This document shows positions 6,474 to 13,770 of a stretch of DNA of 15,104 nt, one piece after another (position 1 is the first letter of the stretch; every line of letters begins with the position of its first letter). The stretch covers positions 1 through 15,104 of the forward strand of contig JAHYYD010000029.1 in NCBI GenBank assembly GCA_019425105.1. The letters run 5' to 3'. This DNA comes from Actinomycetota bacterium (GTDB lineage Bacteria; Actinomycetota; Actinomycetes; Actinomycetales; Actinomycetaceae). Both the position numbers and the translations under genes were made by a program. Below the pieces are notes generated by a model. It made no database searches. It was not told where the DNA came from and was given only the letters and a program-made list of their open reading frames with translations.

Positions 6474-9049
6474 TGGTCCTGCTTCCAACGGCGCTGCACG
6501 CGCTCGTCACGCTCAAACGCGTCGAGATGCTCGATGACGATGCGGCGCAGCTGCGCGGGTGCATCACTATTGGTGTCGAGCCAGGAGCGCAGCAGGCCTA
6601 CCGAGCGGGACACGCTACCGTCACGATCGATATCGAGCCCGTACGCGAGCACCCCATTGGCATAGCGCAGTGCCATACCAATCGTGTGGGACTCCCAGTA
6701 GGAACGAAGACGATCGACGGCTGCCTCAATGCCCGGTTCACCTTCCCATGACGAGGCCTGCAAACCGGCAAGCGTCGCGGTGAGGAAGTCGTTCGACAGA
6801 GTCTCCGAATACACCGACTCCCACGCGTGGCGGCGCGCTTCCTCGATTGGCAGAGAGGCGAGCGCCTCGACGCTCATACGCGCTGCTTCCCCCGAACCGT
6901 CGGCGCTGCGCCACGCTTCGATGGCACCCGCATCGACGAGGCCTCGCGCCGCCAGCGCTCGGCGCGCGCGCCAGGCAATGTCCGGGTTATCGCTCGCCGC
7001 AAAACTGCGCACGGTCGCCTCGTACTCGTCTCCACCGCGTGCCGCGAACTCGGCGATAAAGGCGCGCGTGTAGGAGCGCCAGGCATCGGCGTCTTGCGTC
7101 TCACGAGACAAGCGGATCGTGGTGGCCAGGACCTGGTCGTGCACGTCTGCGCGCAGGTCACCCGGCAGGAATGACGAAATCGCTTCAGCGACGAAGAGAA
7201 GCAGACGATCGCGGATGGCTGGCTCAGTCTCCGAGGGCACGGCCGTGAGGACGGCGACGATGAAGCGGCGCGGATCCAGCAAGCCGTCGCGCACCGCGTT
7301 CCACAAAGACGCCCAGATAACTGCGCGCGTCAGCGCGACGTCGATCGACCCCACGTAGGTGAGCGCGACGTCGGTCGAACGCTCATCCAGGCGCGAAATC
7401 GCGTAGGTCAGGTCGTCGTCGTTAACGACGACGAGGTCAGCGGAGGCGGCTCCGCCGGGAACCGCGAGGAGCCCATCGGGATCAATGGGAGCCTGTTCGC
7501 CTTCGATGCGCACGTCGAAGCTGTGCGTACGTTCGAGCGCACCGGCGGCGACCCGCCACGTAGACACGGTGACACGGTGGGGACGCAGAACTCCCCCACA
7601 GGCCTCGCCGCTCTGATGCAGCGTGAAGTCTGTGATCGCACCGACTGCATCCGTCACCCACGAAGCAGACAACGTCGACGGACCGGAGGTCTCCAGCCAC
7701 GCGTTCTTCCACGAAGAGAGCTCCTGGCGCGAAGCACCCTCAAGCGCAACAAGCAGATCCTGCAGGTTGGTCGCGCCGAACTTGTGCTCGGCGAAGTAGC
7801 GGCGTGCGCCCTCATAGAAGGCGTCCTCACCGACCCAGGCAACCAGCTGCTTGAGGACGGACGCACCCTTGGCGTAGGTGATGCCGTCGAAGTTGGTCTT
7901 TGCAGCCGCAACGTCCGCAATGTCGGCGGCGATCGGGTGCGTGGTCGGCATCTGGTCCTGCGTGTAGGCCCAGATCTTGCGGTTCATCGCGAAGTTCGCC
8001 CATTCTCCGACGTAACGCGTGGCGGTTGCAATCGCGCTGGCACCCTGGTTCTCGGCAAAGGATTCCTTCAGCCACAGGTCGTCCCACCACGAGGGCGTGG
8101 CGAGGTCTCCGAACCACATGTGGCACATTTCGTGCAGCGTTGTGTTCGCGCGGCGCTGGCGCTCGGAGAACGTGGGCGCCGAGCGCGAAATGTAGTTTTC
8201 GTTGAAGGTGATGCAGCCCGGGTTTTCCATGGCACCCAGGTTGTATTCGGGCACGTATACCTGGTCGTAGGAGCCCCACGGGAACGTGACGCCGTAGCGC
8301 GCATGGTAGAAGTCGAGTCCGGCGCGGGTCACCTCGAAGACATCATCGGCGTCGAGGTAGCGTGCGAGGGTACGACGGCACAGGAGTCGCAGCGCCAGCT
8401 CGGCGTGCCCGCCATCCGACGCGCCACCGCTCCAGGTGCCTCCCTCGATGACCGCCCACGGGCCGGCAACGATCGCCGTGATGTAGCTAGAGAGCGGACG
8501 GGTCGCCGTGAAGTCATGACGGAGCGCGCCCGTCTCGTCCACAGCCTCGACGCCTGTCTCAATCCCGTTGGAGGAGACAACCCAACCCGCCGGTGCAATG
8601 ACGTGGAATGTCCATTCCGGCTTCACGTTCGGCTGGTCGATGCACGGCCACGCGCGGTGGGCATCGTTGGGCTCGAATTGGGTGTAGAGGTACACCTCGC
8701 CGTCCTCGGGATCGGTGTAGCGGTGCAGGCCTTCACCGCTGCGCGAGTAGCGCGCGAGAGCGCGGACCTGAAGGGTGATGGGCTCCCCTACGGGCAGTCC
8801 GCCGACCCACACTCGGTCTTCATCTTCCTCGAACGGGTGAGGGGCACCATTGAGGAGGATCTTGGTGACATCGCCCACGATGTCGATGAAGGTGCGCTCC
8901 TCGTCCGATGTCATCGTCAGCGTCGACGTCACGGGATAGGTGGGAATCGTGGTGTCTTGGGCTCCTCGGATATCGACCACGACGTCGATGGCGAAGACGT
9001 GTAGATGGGCAGCGCGATGTGTTGCTTCGTTGCGTGTCAAAATCTGCAT
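6470..9049 (-). CDS. pepN: aminopeptidase N (M1 family)
   Basis: An 859-residue M1 metallo-aminopeptidase, close to the usual actinobacterial PepN length of about 850-860. GAMEN, which binds the substrate N-terminus, is at 272-276. The zinc site HEMCH is at 306-310, with the third ligand E329 exactly 18 residues after it (HExxH-X18-E). The N-terminal beta domain covers about 10-200, the catalytic domain 200-440, and a helical ERAP1-type C-terminal domain about 520-850. There is no signal peptide, so it is cytosolic and probably removes N-terminal residues from peptides. ATG 9049 has a -10-like element ending 7 nt upstream and no Shine-Dalgarno, so the mRNA is probably leaderless. It is the first gene of the DUF881/sbp run, with a 4-bp overlap into DUF881. 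Confidence 0.95.
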   Translation of the reverse strand: MQILTRNEATHRAAHLHVFAIDVVVDIRGAQDTTIPTYPVTSTLTMTSDEERTFIDIVGDVTKILLNGAPHPFEEDEDRVWVGGLPVGEPITLQVRALARYSRSGEGLHRYTDPEDGEVYLYTQFEPNDAHRAWPCIDQPNVKPEWTFHVIAPAGWVVSSNGIETGVEAVDETGALRHDFTATRPLSSYITAIVAGPWAVIEGGTWSGGASDGGHAELALRLLCRRTLARYLDADDVFEVTRAGLDFYHARYGVTFPWGSYDQVYVPEYNLGAMENPGCITFNENYISRSAPTFSERQRRANTTLHEMCHMWFGDLATPSWWDDLWLKESFAENQGASAIATATRYVGEWANFAMNRKIWAYTQDQMPTTHPIAADIADVAAAKTNFDGITYAKGASVLKQLVAWVGEDAFYEGARRYFAEHKFGATNLQDLLVALEGASRQELSSWKNAWLETSGPSTLSASWVTDAVGAITDFTLHQSGEACGGVLRPHRVTVSTWRVAAGALERTHSFDVRIEGEQAPIDPDGLLAVPGGAASADLVVVNDDDLTYAISRLDERSTDVALTYVGSIDVALTRAVIWASLWNAVRDGLLDPRRFIVAVLTAVPSETEPAIRDRLLLFVAEAISSFLPGDLRADVHDQVLATTIRLSRETQDADAWRSYTRAFIAEFAARGGDEYEATVRSFAASDNPDIAWRARRALAARGLVDAGAIEAWRSADGSGEAARMSVEALASLPIEEARRHAWESVYSETLSNDFLTATLAGLQASSWEGEPGIEAAVDRLRSYWESHTIGMALRYANGVLAYGLDIDRDGSVSRSVGLLRSWLDTNSDAPAQLRRIVIEHLDAFERDERVQRRWKQDQ

Positions 9050-9056
9050 GACACCT

Positions 9057-9062
9057 ATCCTA
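9057..9062 (-). promoter_or_regulatory. -10 element, leaderless promoter of pepN
   Basis: On the - strand TAGGAT is followed by 7 nt and ATG 9049. It shares the 72-bp divergent gap with the murE promoter, so the two promoters lie close enough to influence each other. Confidence 0.55.
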
Positions 9063-9109
9063 CTGTGTCACGGTCGCTCTGTGTGGCGCGCGCCGCCGCA
9101 GCGACGAAC

Positions 9110-9115
9110 TACAGT
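9110..9115 (+). promoter_or_regulatory. -10 element, leaderless promoter of murE
   Basis: TACAGT is followed by AGGGGC and then ATG 9122, giving a 6-nt gap. The AGGGG is too close to the start to work as a Shine-Dalgarno, which favours transcription starting at the ATG. Confidence 0.55.
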
Positions 9116-9121
9116 AGGGGC

Positions 9122-10702
9122 ATGACTTCAGTGATTGATATTCGCCCCACGGTTGCCCCCGTGCCACTCACGACCGCGCTGTCGGGCCTGGAGATCCAAG
9201 GGTTTTTCGCTCCCGATGGTGCCCCCGCGTCGATTGCCGACTCGACGTTATCCCTGCGCGGCATCACCGTTTCTTCCGACGACTGCGAGCCAGAGTGGCT
9301 TTTCGTGGCGATTCCCGGCCTGAAGCAGCACGGAATTCGTTTCGCTCACGCAGCGATCGAGGCCGGGGCGAGCGTTGTTCTCACCGACGAGGAGGGTCGC
9401 ACTCAGGCATTTGAACGAGGCCTGGGGGTCCCCGTCGTTCAGGTCGCCGACCCGCGTGGCGTCGTTCCGCGCTTGTGCGCCAACGTTTACGCCTCCCCCG
9501 CCACGCGTTTGACCACGATGGCTGTCACCGGCACGAACGGTAAGACGACGACCTCGTATCTGATGCGCGCGGCCATCGCGTCACGTTTCCCCGATGCCTC
9601 GCTGTGTGGCACCGTGGAAACGCACGTCGGCCCGATTTCGTTCGAGGCCGTACGCACGACCGCCGAGGCACCCGTCATCGCCCGCTTCCTGGCAGCCACC
9701 GAGGAATACAACTGCGGTGCGGGGGTCATTGAGCTCTCCGCTCATGCTCTTTCGTTGCACCGCGTCGACGGAATCGTTTTCGACGTTGCCGCGTTCACGA
9801 ACCTGCAACACGATCACCTCGACTACTACGGTGACATGGAAAACTACTTCCAGGCGAAGGCCCTGCTGTTTACGCCTGAGCACTCCCGCTGCGCCGTCGT
9901 ATGCGTCGATGATGAGTGGGGCCGTCGCCTCGCCCAGCAGGCGACGGTCCCTGTGACGACGGTGTCTGCGCTAACTGACAACGACGCCGACTGGCAAGTC
10001 CGGGATGTGACGCCTGACAAGACGATCGGTCGCACCGTCTTCACCCTCGTCGATCCCTCGGGCGCTGGCCACCGCGTCGCGATGCCCATCCTCGGCGAGG
10101 TCAATATCCAAAACACCGCGGTCGCGATCGTTGCCGCCGTCAGCTTGGGTATTGAACTCGCTGACGTCATCGGTGCGATTGAGGATGCTCCCCAGATCCC
10201 CGGCCGCATGGAAAAGGTCAACCCTACGCCGGGCGGCCAGCCGCTCGTCATCGTCGACTACGCGCACACGCCAGAGGCTCTCGAGTGGACGCTGCGCTCG
10301 ACACGTGAGCTCACGGAGGGCAACGTCGTCATCGTCTTCGGCACCGATGGCGACCGCGATGCCACCAAGCGTGAGGAACTCGCCGCAATCGCCGCCCGCG
10401 AGGCAGACATCCTGTGGGTGACGGATGAGAATCCACGCACCGAGGATCCCCAGTCGATTCGCGACTATCTGCTCCGAGGCATCGCCTCCGTGCGCCCAGA
10501 CATGGCCGACGTCACCGAGGTCACGACCTGCCGACGCGATGCCGTGCGCCGGGCAATCCTCGCGGCCCAGCCCGGTGACACCGTCATCATTACGGGCAAG
10601 GGCGCCGAGTGGTATCAGGAGATCCAGGGAATCCACCACCGCTACAACGACGTTCCCGTCGCCGCCGAGGTCCTCGAAGGCGACGTGCGCGCGCACGAGT
10701 AA
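9122..10702 (+). CDS. murE: UDP-MurNAc-tripeptide synthetase MurE-type ligase
   Basis: A 526-residue Mur ligase that adds the third stem-peptide residue to UDP-MurNAc-L-Ala-D-Glu using ATP in the cytosol. Domain 1 is about 25-130. The central ATPase has VTGTNGKTTT at 135-144, FTNLQHDHLDYYGDMENYF at 225-243 and the likely carbamoylated lysine K246. The C-terminal domain has GRME at 361-364, VDYAHTP at 378-384, DGDRD at 409-413, the amino-acid recognition motif DENPR at 435-439 and GKGAE at 492-496. The usual meso-DAP motif is DNPR, so the first position here is Glu. ATG 9122 is chosen for its leaderless promoter; the reading frame is open to 9005 but those residues look spurious. The gene lies outside any dcw cluster, between divergent pepN and der. 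Confidence 0.9.
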   Translation: MTSVIDIRPTVAPVPLTTALSGLEIQGFFAPDGAPASIADSTLSLRGITVSSDDCEPEWLFVAIPGLKQHGIRFAHAAIEAGASVVLTDEEGRTQAFERGLGVPVVQVADPRGVVPRLCANVYASPATRLTTMAVTGTNGKTTTSYLMRAAIASRFPDASLCGTVETHVGPISFEAVRTTAEAPVIARFLAATEEYNCGAGVIELSAHALSLHRVDGIVFDVAAFTNLQHDHLDYYGDMENYFQAKALLFTPEHSRCAVVCVDDEWGRRLAQQATVPVTTVSALTDNDADWQVRDVTPDKTIGRTVFTLVDPSGAGHRVAMPILGEVNIQNTAVAIVAAVSLGIELADVIGAIEDAPQIPGRMEKVNPTPGGQPLVIVDYAHTPEALEWTLRSTRELTEGNVVIVFGTDGDRDATKREELAAIAAREADILWVTDENPRTEDPQSIRDYLLRGIASVRPDMADVTEVTTCRRDAVRRAILAAQPGDTVIITGKGAEWYQEIQGIHHRYNDVPVAAEVLEGDVRAHE

Positions 10703-10721
10703 CGCACCGTTATCTGTGAAC

Positions 10722-10764
10722 TGGCGCGCCGCCGGGGCTCCCATCGGGCCTTTGCGGCGCGCCA
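10722..10764. terminator. GC-rich hairpin after murE, just upstream of der promoter
   Basis: TGGCGCGCCGC at 10722-10732 pairs perfectly with 10754-10764, with a 21-nt loop that contains its own small CCC/GGG pairing. There is no real U-tract. It may end murE transcription, or act as a structural or protein-binding element, because its right arm stops only 5 bp before the der -10 hexamer. Confidence 0.5.
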
Positions 10765-10769
10765 CGCCG

Positions 10770-10775
10770 TAGACT
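10770..10775 (+). promoter_or_regulatory. -10 element, leaderless promoter of der
   Basis: TAGACT is followed by 6 nt and GTG 10782, with no Shine-Dalgarno. This supports the GTG as the true start and so the long acidic N-terminus of Der. Confidence 0.5.
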
Positions 10776-10781
10776 GAGCGG

Positions 10782-12335
10782 GTGAATGACTTTGACAATC
10801 AGCCCGACGCGCCCGCCGAATTCGAGGCCGACACTCTCGACAACTACAGCGCCGACGAGGCCGCGGCCTCGTCCCTCGCCCTCGAAATGAGCGACGAAGA
10901 GTCGGAGGCGCGCGCTCGCGTCATGCGCGCCAACCTCGACCAGTTCGACCTCGACGAGGAAGACCTGGCGCTTCTGGCCGGCGAAGCCGCGCTCGCGGAA
11001 GCAGGCGATGTTGCCGCGGGTCTGCCCGTTCTCGCTGTCGTCGGTCGCCCGAACGTCGGAAAGTCCACGCTCGTCAACCGTATTCTGGGGCGGCGCGAGG
11101 CCGTTGTGCAGGATACGCCCGGCGTGACTCGAGATCGCGTCTCCTACCCGGCCGAGTGGGCGGGCCGCGACTTCACGCTCGTTGATACGGGTGGCTGGGA
11201 AATTGACGTCAAGGGCCTGGACCGTTCCGTTGCTGAGCAGGCAGAGATTGCGGTTGACCTGGCCGACTCCGTCGTCCTCGTGCTCGACGCAACCGTCGGC
11301 GTGACAGCCTCCGATGAACGTATCGTCGAGATGCTTCGGTCGAAGAAGAAGCCGATCATCCTCGCCGCGAATAAGGTCGACTCCCCGCTGCAGGAAGCAG
11401 ACGCGGCGTACCTGTGGAGTCTCGGCCTCGGCGAGCCCCACCCCATTTCAGCCCTGCACGGACGCGGTACCGGCGACCTCCTCGATGTCATCATGGAGGT
11501 TCTGCCCACCGAGTCTGCGGTTGCCACGGCGCTGCCCTCTGGCGGTCCGCGACGCGTTGCCCTGGTGGGGCGTCCGAACGTCGGCAAGTCGTCTCTGCTC
11601 AACGCCCTCGCTGGCGGCGAGCGCGTCGTCGTCAACGAGCTGGCGGGCACCACTCGCGACCCGGTCGACGAACTCATCGAGCTGGACGGACGCTCATGGT
11701 GGTTCATCGACACCGCAGGTATCCGCCGCAAGATGCACCGCACGACCGGCGCGGACTACTACGCGTCGATCCGCACCCAGGCCGCCATTGAAAAGGCGGA
11801 GGTTGCGCTGGTCCTCATCGACGGCTCAGCCCCGCTCACCGAGCAGGACGTGCGCGTCGTCCAGCAGGTCATCGACGCGGGACGCGCCCTCGTGATCGTC
11901 ACGAATAAGTGGGATCTCGTGGATGAGGAGCGCCAAAAGGAGATTAAGAACGAGCTTGAGCGCGAGCTCGTTCAGGTCCAGTGGGCGCCGCGCATCAACC
12001 TCGCCGCAAAGACGGGATGGCACACGAATCGCATCGTGCGGGCGCTAGACACCGCACTCGAGGGCTGGGAAACCCGCATTCCGACCGGCCAGCTCAACGC
12101 GTTCCTGGGGCAGCTCGTGGCGGCGCACCCGCACCCGCTGCGCGGGGGTAAGCAGCCGCGAATTCTCTTCGGCACCCAGGCGTCAAGCAAACCTCCGCGC
12201 TTCGTCCTCTTCACAACCGGGTTCCTCGACCCCGGATACCGTCGTTTCATTGAGCGTCGTCTACGTGAGACTTTTGGTTTCGCCGGGACACCGATCCAGA
12301 TCTCGGTGCGCGTGCGCGAGCGGCGCCGCAAGTAA
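10782..12335 (+). CDS. der: ribosome-assembly GTPase Der (EngA)
   Basis: A 517-residue double GTPase needed for 50S ribosomal subunit maturation. The first G domain has GRPNVGKS at 88-95, DTGG at 135-138 and NKVD at 197-200. The second has GRPNVGKS at 263-270, DTAG at 310-313 and NKWD at 375-378. A KH-like C-terminal domain covers about 432-515 and ends in a basic RERRRK tail. Residues 1-80 form an acidic extension (rich in Asp/Glu, with [13 protein letters not shown] at 55-67) that is absent from the E. coli enzyme but common in actinobacterial Der. The start is GTG, supported by the -10 element 6 nt upstream. Der often follows cmk in Actinobacteria; here it follows murE. A strong terminator comes directly after it. 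Confidence 0.96.
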   Translation: MNDFDNQPDAPAEFEADTLDNYSADEAAASSLALEMSDEESEARARVMRANLDQFDLDEEDLALLAGEAALAEAGDVAAGLPVLAVVGRPNVGKSTLVNRILGRREAVVQDTPGVTRDRVSYPAEWAGRDFTLVDTGGWEIDVKGLDRSVAEQAEIAVDLADSVVLVLDATVGVTASDERIVEMLRSKKKPIILAANKVDSPLQEADAAYLWSLGLGEPHPISALHGRGTGDLLDVIMEVLPTESAVATALPSGGPRRVALVGRPNVGKSSLLNALAGGERVVVNELAGTTRDPVDELIELDGRSWWFIDTAGIRRKMHRTTGADYYASIRTQAAIEKAEVALVLIDGSAPLTEQDVRVVQQVIDAGRALVIVTNKWDLVDEERQKEIKNELERELVQVQWAPRINLAAKTGWHTNRIVRALDTALEGWETRIPTGQLNAFLGQLVAAHPHPLRGGKQPRILFGTQASSKPPRFVLFTTGFLDPGYRRFIERRLRETFGFAGTPIQISVRVRERRRK

Positions 12336-12346
12336 ACCCCACGAGT

Positions 12347-12381
12347 AAGGTCGGGATGCCACACCCTGGTATCCCGACCTT
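12347..12381 (+). terminator. rho-independent terminator of der
   Basis: AAGGTCGGGATGCC (12347-12360) pairs with 12368-12381, a 14-bp stem with one G-U pair and a 7-nt loop. It is followed by the pyrimidine run CTCTTTCTC. Confidence 0.85.
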
Positions 12382-12416
12382 CTCTTTCTCGCAGCCGCCT
12401 TCGCTTTTCTCAGCAG

Positions 12417-12455
12417 TTATCCACAGGCCATGGCGGATTCACACGTGTATCCACA
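12417..12455 (+). promoter_or_regulatory. two DnaA-box-like sites, direct repeat 30 bp apart
   Basis: TTATCCACA at 12417-12425 equals the consensus DnaA box exactly. GTATCCACA at 12447-12455 differs in one base. Both continue with GG, so TATCCACAGG is repeated in the same orientation with a 30-bp period. They lie 16-55 bp upstream of the tag -35 element. CACACGTGT (12440-12448) overlaps the start of the second site. Confidence 0.5.
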
Positions 12456-12471
12456 GGTCGCCGCTGACGCG

Positions 12472-12500
12472 TTGACGCAGTCATGACCGGGGAGCAGGAT
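12472..12500 (+). promoter_or_regulatory. tag promoter, leaderless at ATG 12507
   Basis: TTGACG (12472-12477) and CAGGAT (12495-12500) are separated by 17 bp, and ATG 12507 follows after 6 nt. This places transcription start on that ATG and rules out the upstream in-frame ATG 12483, which lies inside the spacer. The AGGA in the -10 could also serve as a Shine-Dalgarno if transcription begins further upstream. Confidence 0.5.
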
Positions 12501-12506
12501 CGACTC

Positions 12507-13139
12507 ATGACTACTTCACACAACTCCCCTCTTTCCCTGGGCCTCCCCGATGGGCTCGTGCGGTGCAGCGACGGCCTCATCCGCCCTACCTGGGCCTCCC
12601 ACGACGAACTCATCCGTGACTACTACGACCACGAATGGGGATTCCCCGTTCACGACGAGGTCGGCGTGTTTGAGCGTCTCGTCTTGGAAGGCTTCCAGGC
12701 CGGACTCTCCTGGCGTACGGTACTGGACAAGCGCGAGGCCTTCCGGGAGGCATTCGAAGGATTCGTCCCCGACCGTGTCGCGGCCTTCACGACCGCGGAT
12801 ATCGATCGCCTCGTGGGCACACCCGGCATTATTCGTAATCGACGAAAGATAGAGGCGGCGATCACGAACGCGCGTGCGACGGTCGCCTTGCGCAGCGAGG
12901 CCGATCCGACCGCTCCGTCGCACCTCGGCGAACTCGTCTGGTCATACCGCCCTGCGCAGGATCCGCGTCCCCGCTCGCAGGAGGAAGTGCCCACGCAGTT
13001 GCCGGAGTCGCTGGCTCTGGCCACCGACCTCAAGCGCAGGGGCTTTCGATTCGTGGGACCCACAACGATGCTCGCGCTCATGGCCGCGATTGGCATCGTC
13101 AACACGGACATCATTGGAACGCATCGGCGCCCGGCGTAA
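12507..13139 (+). CDS. tag: DNA-3-methyladenine glycosylase I (Tag family)
   Basis: From ATG 12507 the protein has 210 residues. It belongs to the Tag family, which removes 3-methyladenine from DNA as the first step of base excision repair. Signatures are YYDHEWGFP near 39-47, LVLEGFQAGLSWRTVL near 57-72 with the base-binding Glu and Trp, GIIRNRRKIEAAI near 103-115 and LKRRGFRFVGPTT near 174-186. E. coli Tag binds a structural zinc through C4, H17, H175 and C179. By eye the matching positions here are a shifted Cys in VRCSDG, Tyr in YYD, Asp in VNTDIIG, and Thr in IIGTH, so the zinc site appears lost. The upstream ATG 12483 would add eight residues and is less likely because of the promoter position. 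Confidence 0.88.
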   Translation: MTTSHNSPLSLGLPDGLVRCSDGLIRPTWASHDELIRDYYDHEWGFPVHDEVGVFERLVLEGFQAGLSWRTVLDKREAFREAFEGFVPDRVAAFTTADIDRLVGTPGIIRNRRKIEAAITNARATVALRSEADPTAPSHLGELVWSYRPAQDPRPRSQEEVPTQLPESLALATDLKRRGFRFVGPTTMLALMAAIGIVNTDIIGTHRRPA

Positions 13140-13153
13140 CATCACGACGGGGT

Positions 13154-13169
13154 AGCCACACGTGTGGCT
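13154..13169. promoter_or_regulatory. 16-bp perfect palindrome upstream of the PH-domain gene
   Basis: AGCCACACGTGTGGCT is a perfect palindrome centred about 51 bp upstream of the proposed start at 13212. No T-tract follows, so an operator is more likely than a tag terminator. Its core CACACGTGT also occurs at 12440-12448 upstream of tag. Confidence 0.45.
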
Positions 13170-13199
13170 CGCACGTACTCACAGACAGCCGCTATCTGG

Positions 13200-13205
13200 C
13201 ATGAT
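13200..13205 (+). promoter_or_regulatory. extended -10, leaderless promoter of PH-domain gene
   Basis: TGG-CATGAT (13197-13205) looks like an extended -10 element. It is followed by 6 nt and ATG 13212, and there is no Shine-Dalgarno sequence. Confidence 0.5.
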
Positions 13206-13211
13206 GGTGCC

Positions 13212-13724
13212 ATGGCACTGTCACAGAAGCTTCTCAGCCAGGGCGAGATCGTCGTCCGCCACATGCATACTCACATCAAGAAGCTGCTGCCGGCGATCAT
13301 CGTCGAGTCCATCCTCGTCATCGCCGCCGCAGTAGGTTCCTTCTACGTCCCCGAGAACGCGCGCTACTGGGCACTTGCGACCATCTGGATTGCGGTTCTT
13401 CTCCTGTCGATCCCGCTCATTGCCGTCCCGTGGATCAAGTGGATCACAACCACCTATACGGTGACCACGAAGCGCGTCATCACGCGCACGGGCGTCATCA
13501 AGCGCACCGGCCATGACCTGCCCCTCACCCGCATTTCGGACGTTCAAATCGAGAAGGATTTCGACGACCGCATCTTCGGCTGTGGCACGCTTGCCCTCCA
13601 GACCTCCGCAGACGACCCGCTGCTCCTACGTGACGTGCCGAAGGTTGAGAAGGTGCAAGTGGAGATCTCGAACCTGATCTTCCACGACATTCAGGGAGCA
13701 ATCGACGCGGATCCGACGAGCTGA
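13212..13724 (+). CDS. bacterial PH-domain (bPH2/DUF304-like) membrane protein
   Basis: A 170-residue protein with two transmembrane helices (about 25-45 and 54-74) followed by a cytoplasmic bacterial pleckstrin-homology-like domain (about 75-160). The latter has the typical TTYTVTTKRVITRTGVIKR strand pair, DLPLTRISDVQIEKDFDDRIFGCGTL near 102-127, and a C-terminal VEKVQVEISNLI helix. The function of this family is largely unknown. The start at ATG 13212 rests on the -10 element 6 nt upstream; the frame is open to 13164 but those extra residues are not supported. The gene stands alone between tag and the DUF421 gene, which has its own promoter 35 bp after its stop. Confidence 0.85.
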   Translation: MALSQKLLSQGEIVVRHMHTHIKKLLPAIIVESILVIAAAVGSFYVPENARYWALATIWIAVLLLSIPLIAVPWIKWITTTYTVTTKRVITRTGVIKRTGHDLPLTRISDVQIEKDFDDRIFGCGTLALQTSADDPLLLRDVPKVEKVQVEISNLIFHDIQGAIDADPTS

Positions 13725-13758
13725 TCACACTGCGGGGCAACGCGCCCCCACCCGCGGA

Positions 13759-13764
13759 TAGAGT
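13759..13764 (+). promoter_or_regulatory. -10 element, leaderless promoter of DUF421 gene
   Basis: TAGAGT is followed by 6 nt and ATG 13771. No Shine-Dalgarno sequence precedes the ATG. Confidence 0.5.
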
Positions 13765-13770
13765 TGCGTC

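Noticed and set aside
5904..6665. A 253-codon + strand open frame across the DUF881/pepN junction
   Set aside because: It crosses the antisense of two real genes; no start signals or domains.
7523..9004. A 493-codon open frame on the + strand opposite pepN
   Set aside because: It is fully antisense to a clearly recognised aminopeptidase, has no recognisable domain, and long antisense frames are expected in GC-rich genes.
9005..9121. Upstream extension of murE
   Set aside because: It would overlap divergent pepN and the shared promoter region; ATG 9122 has a well-placed -10 element.
9971..10798. A 275-codon - strand open frame opposite murE
   Set aside because: It is antisense to murE and its composition is the mirror of the coding strand.
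12483..12506. Upstream in-frame ATG for tag
   Set aside because: It lies between the proposed -35 and -10 of the tag promoter; ATG 12507 fits the promoter better. It remains possible if transcription starts further upstream.
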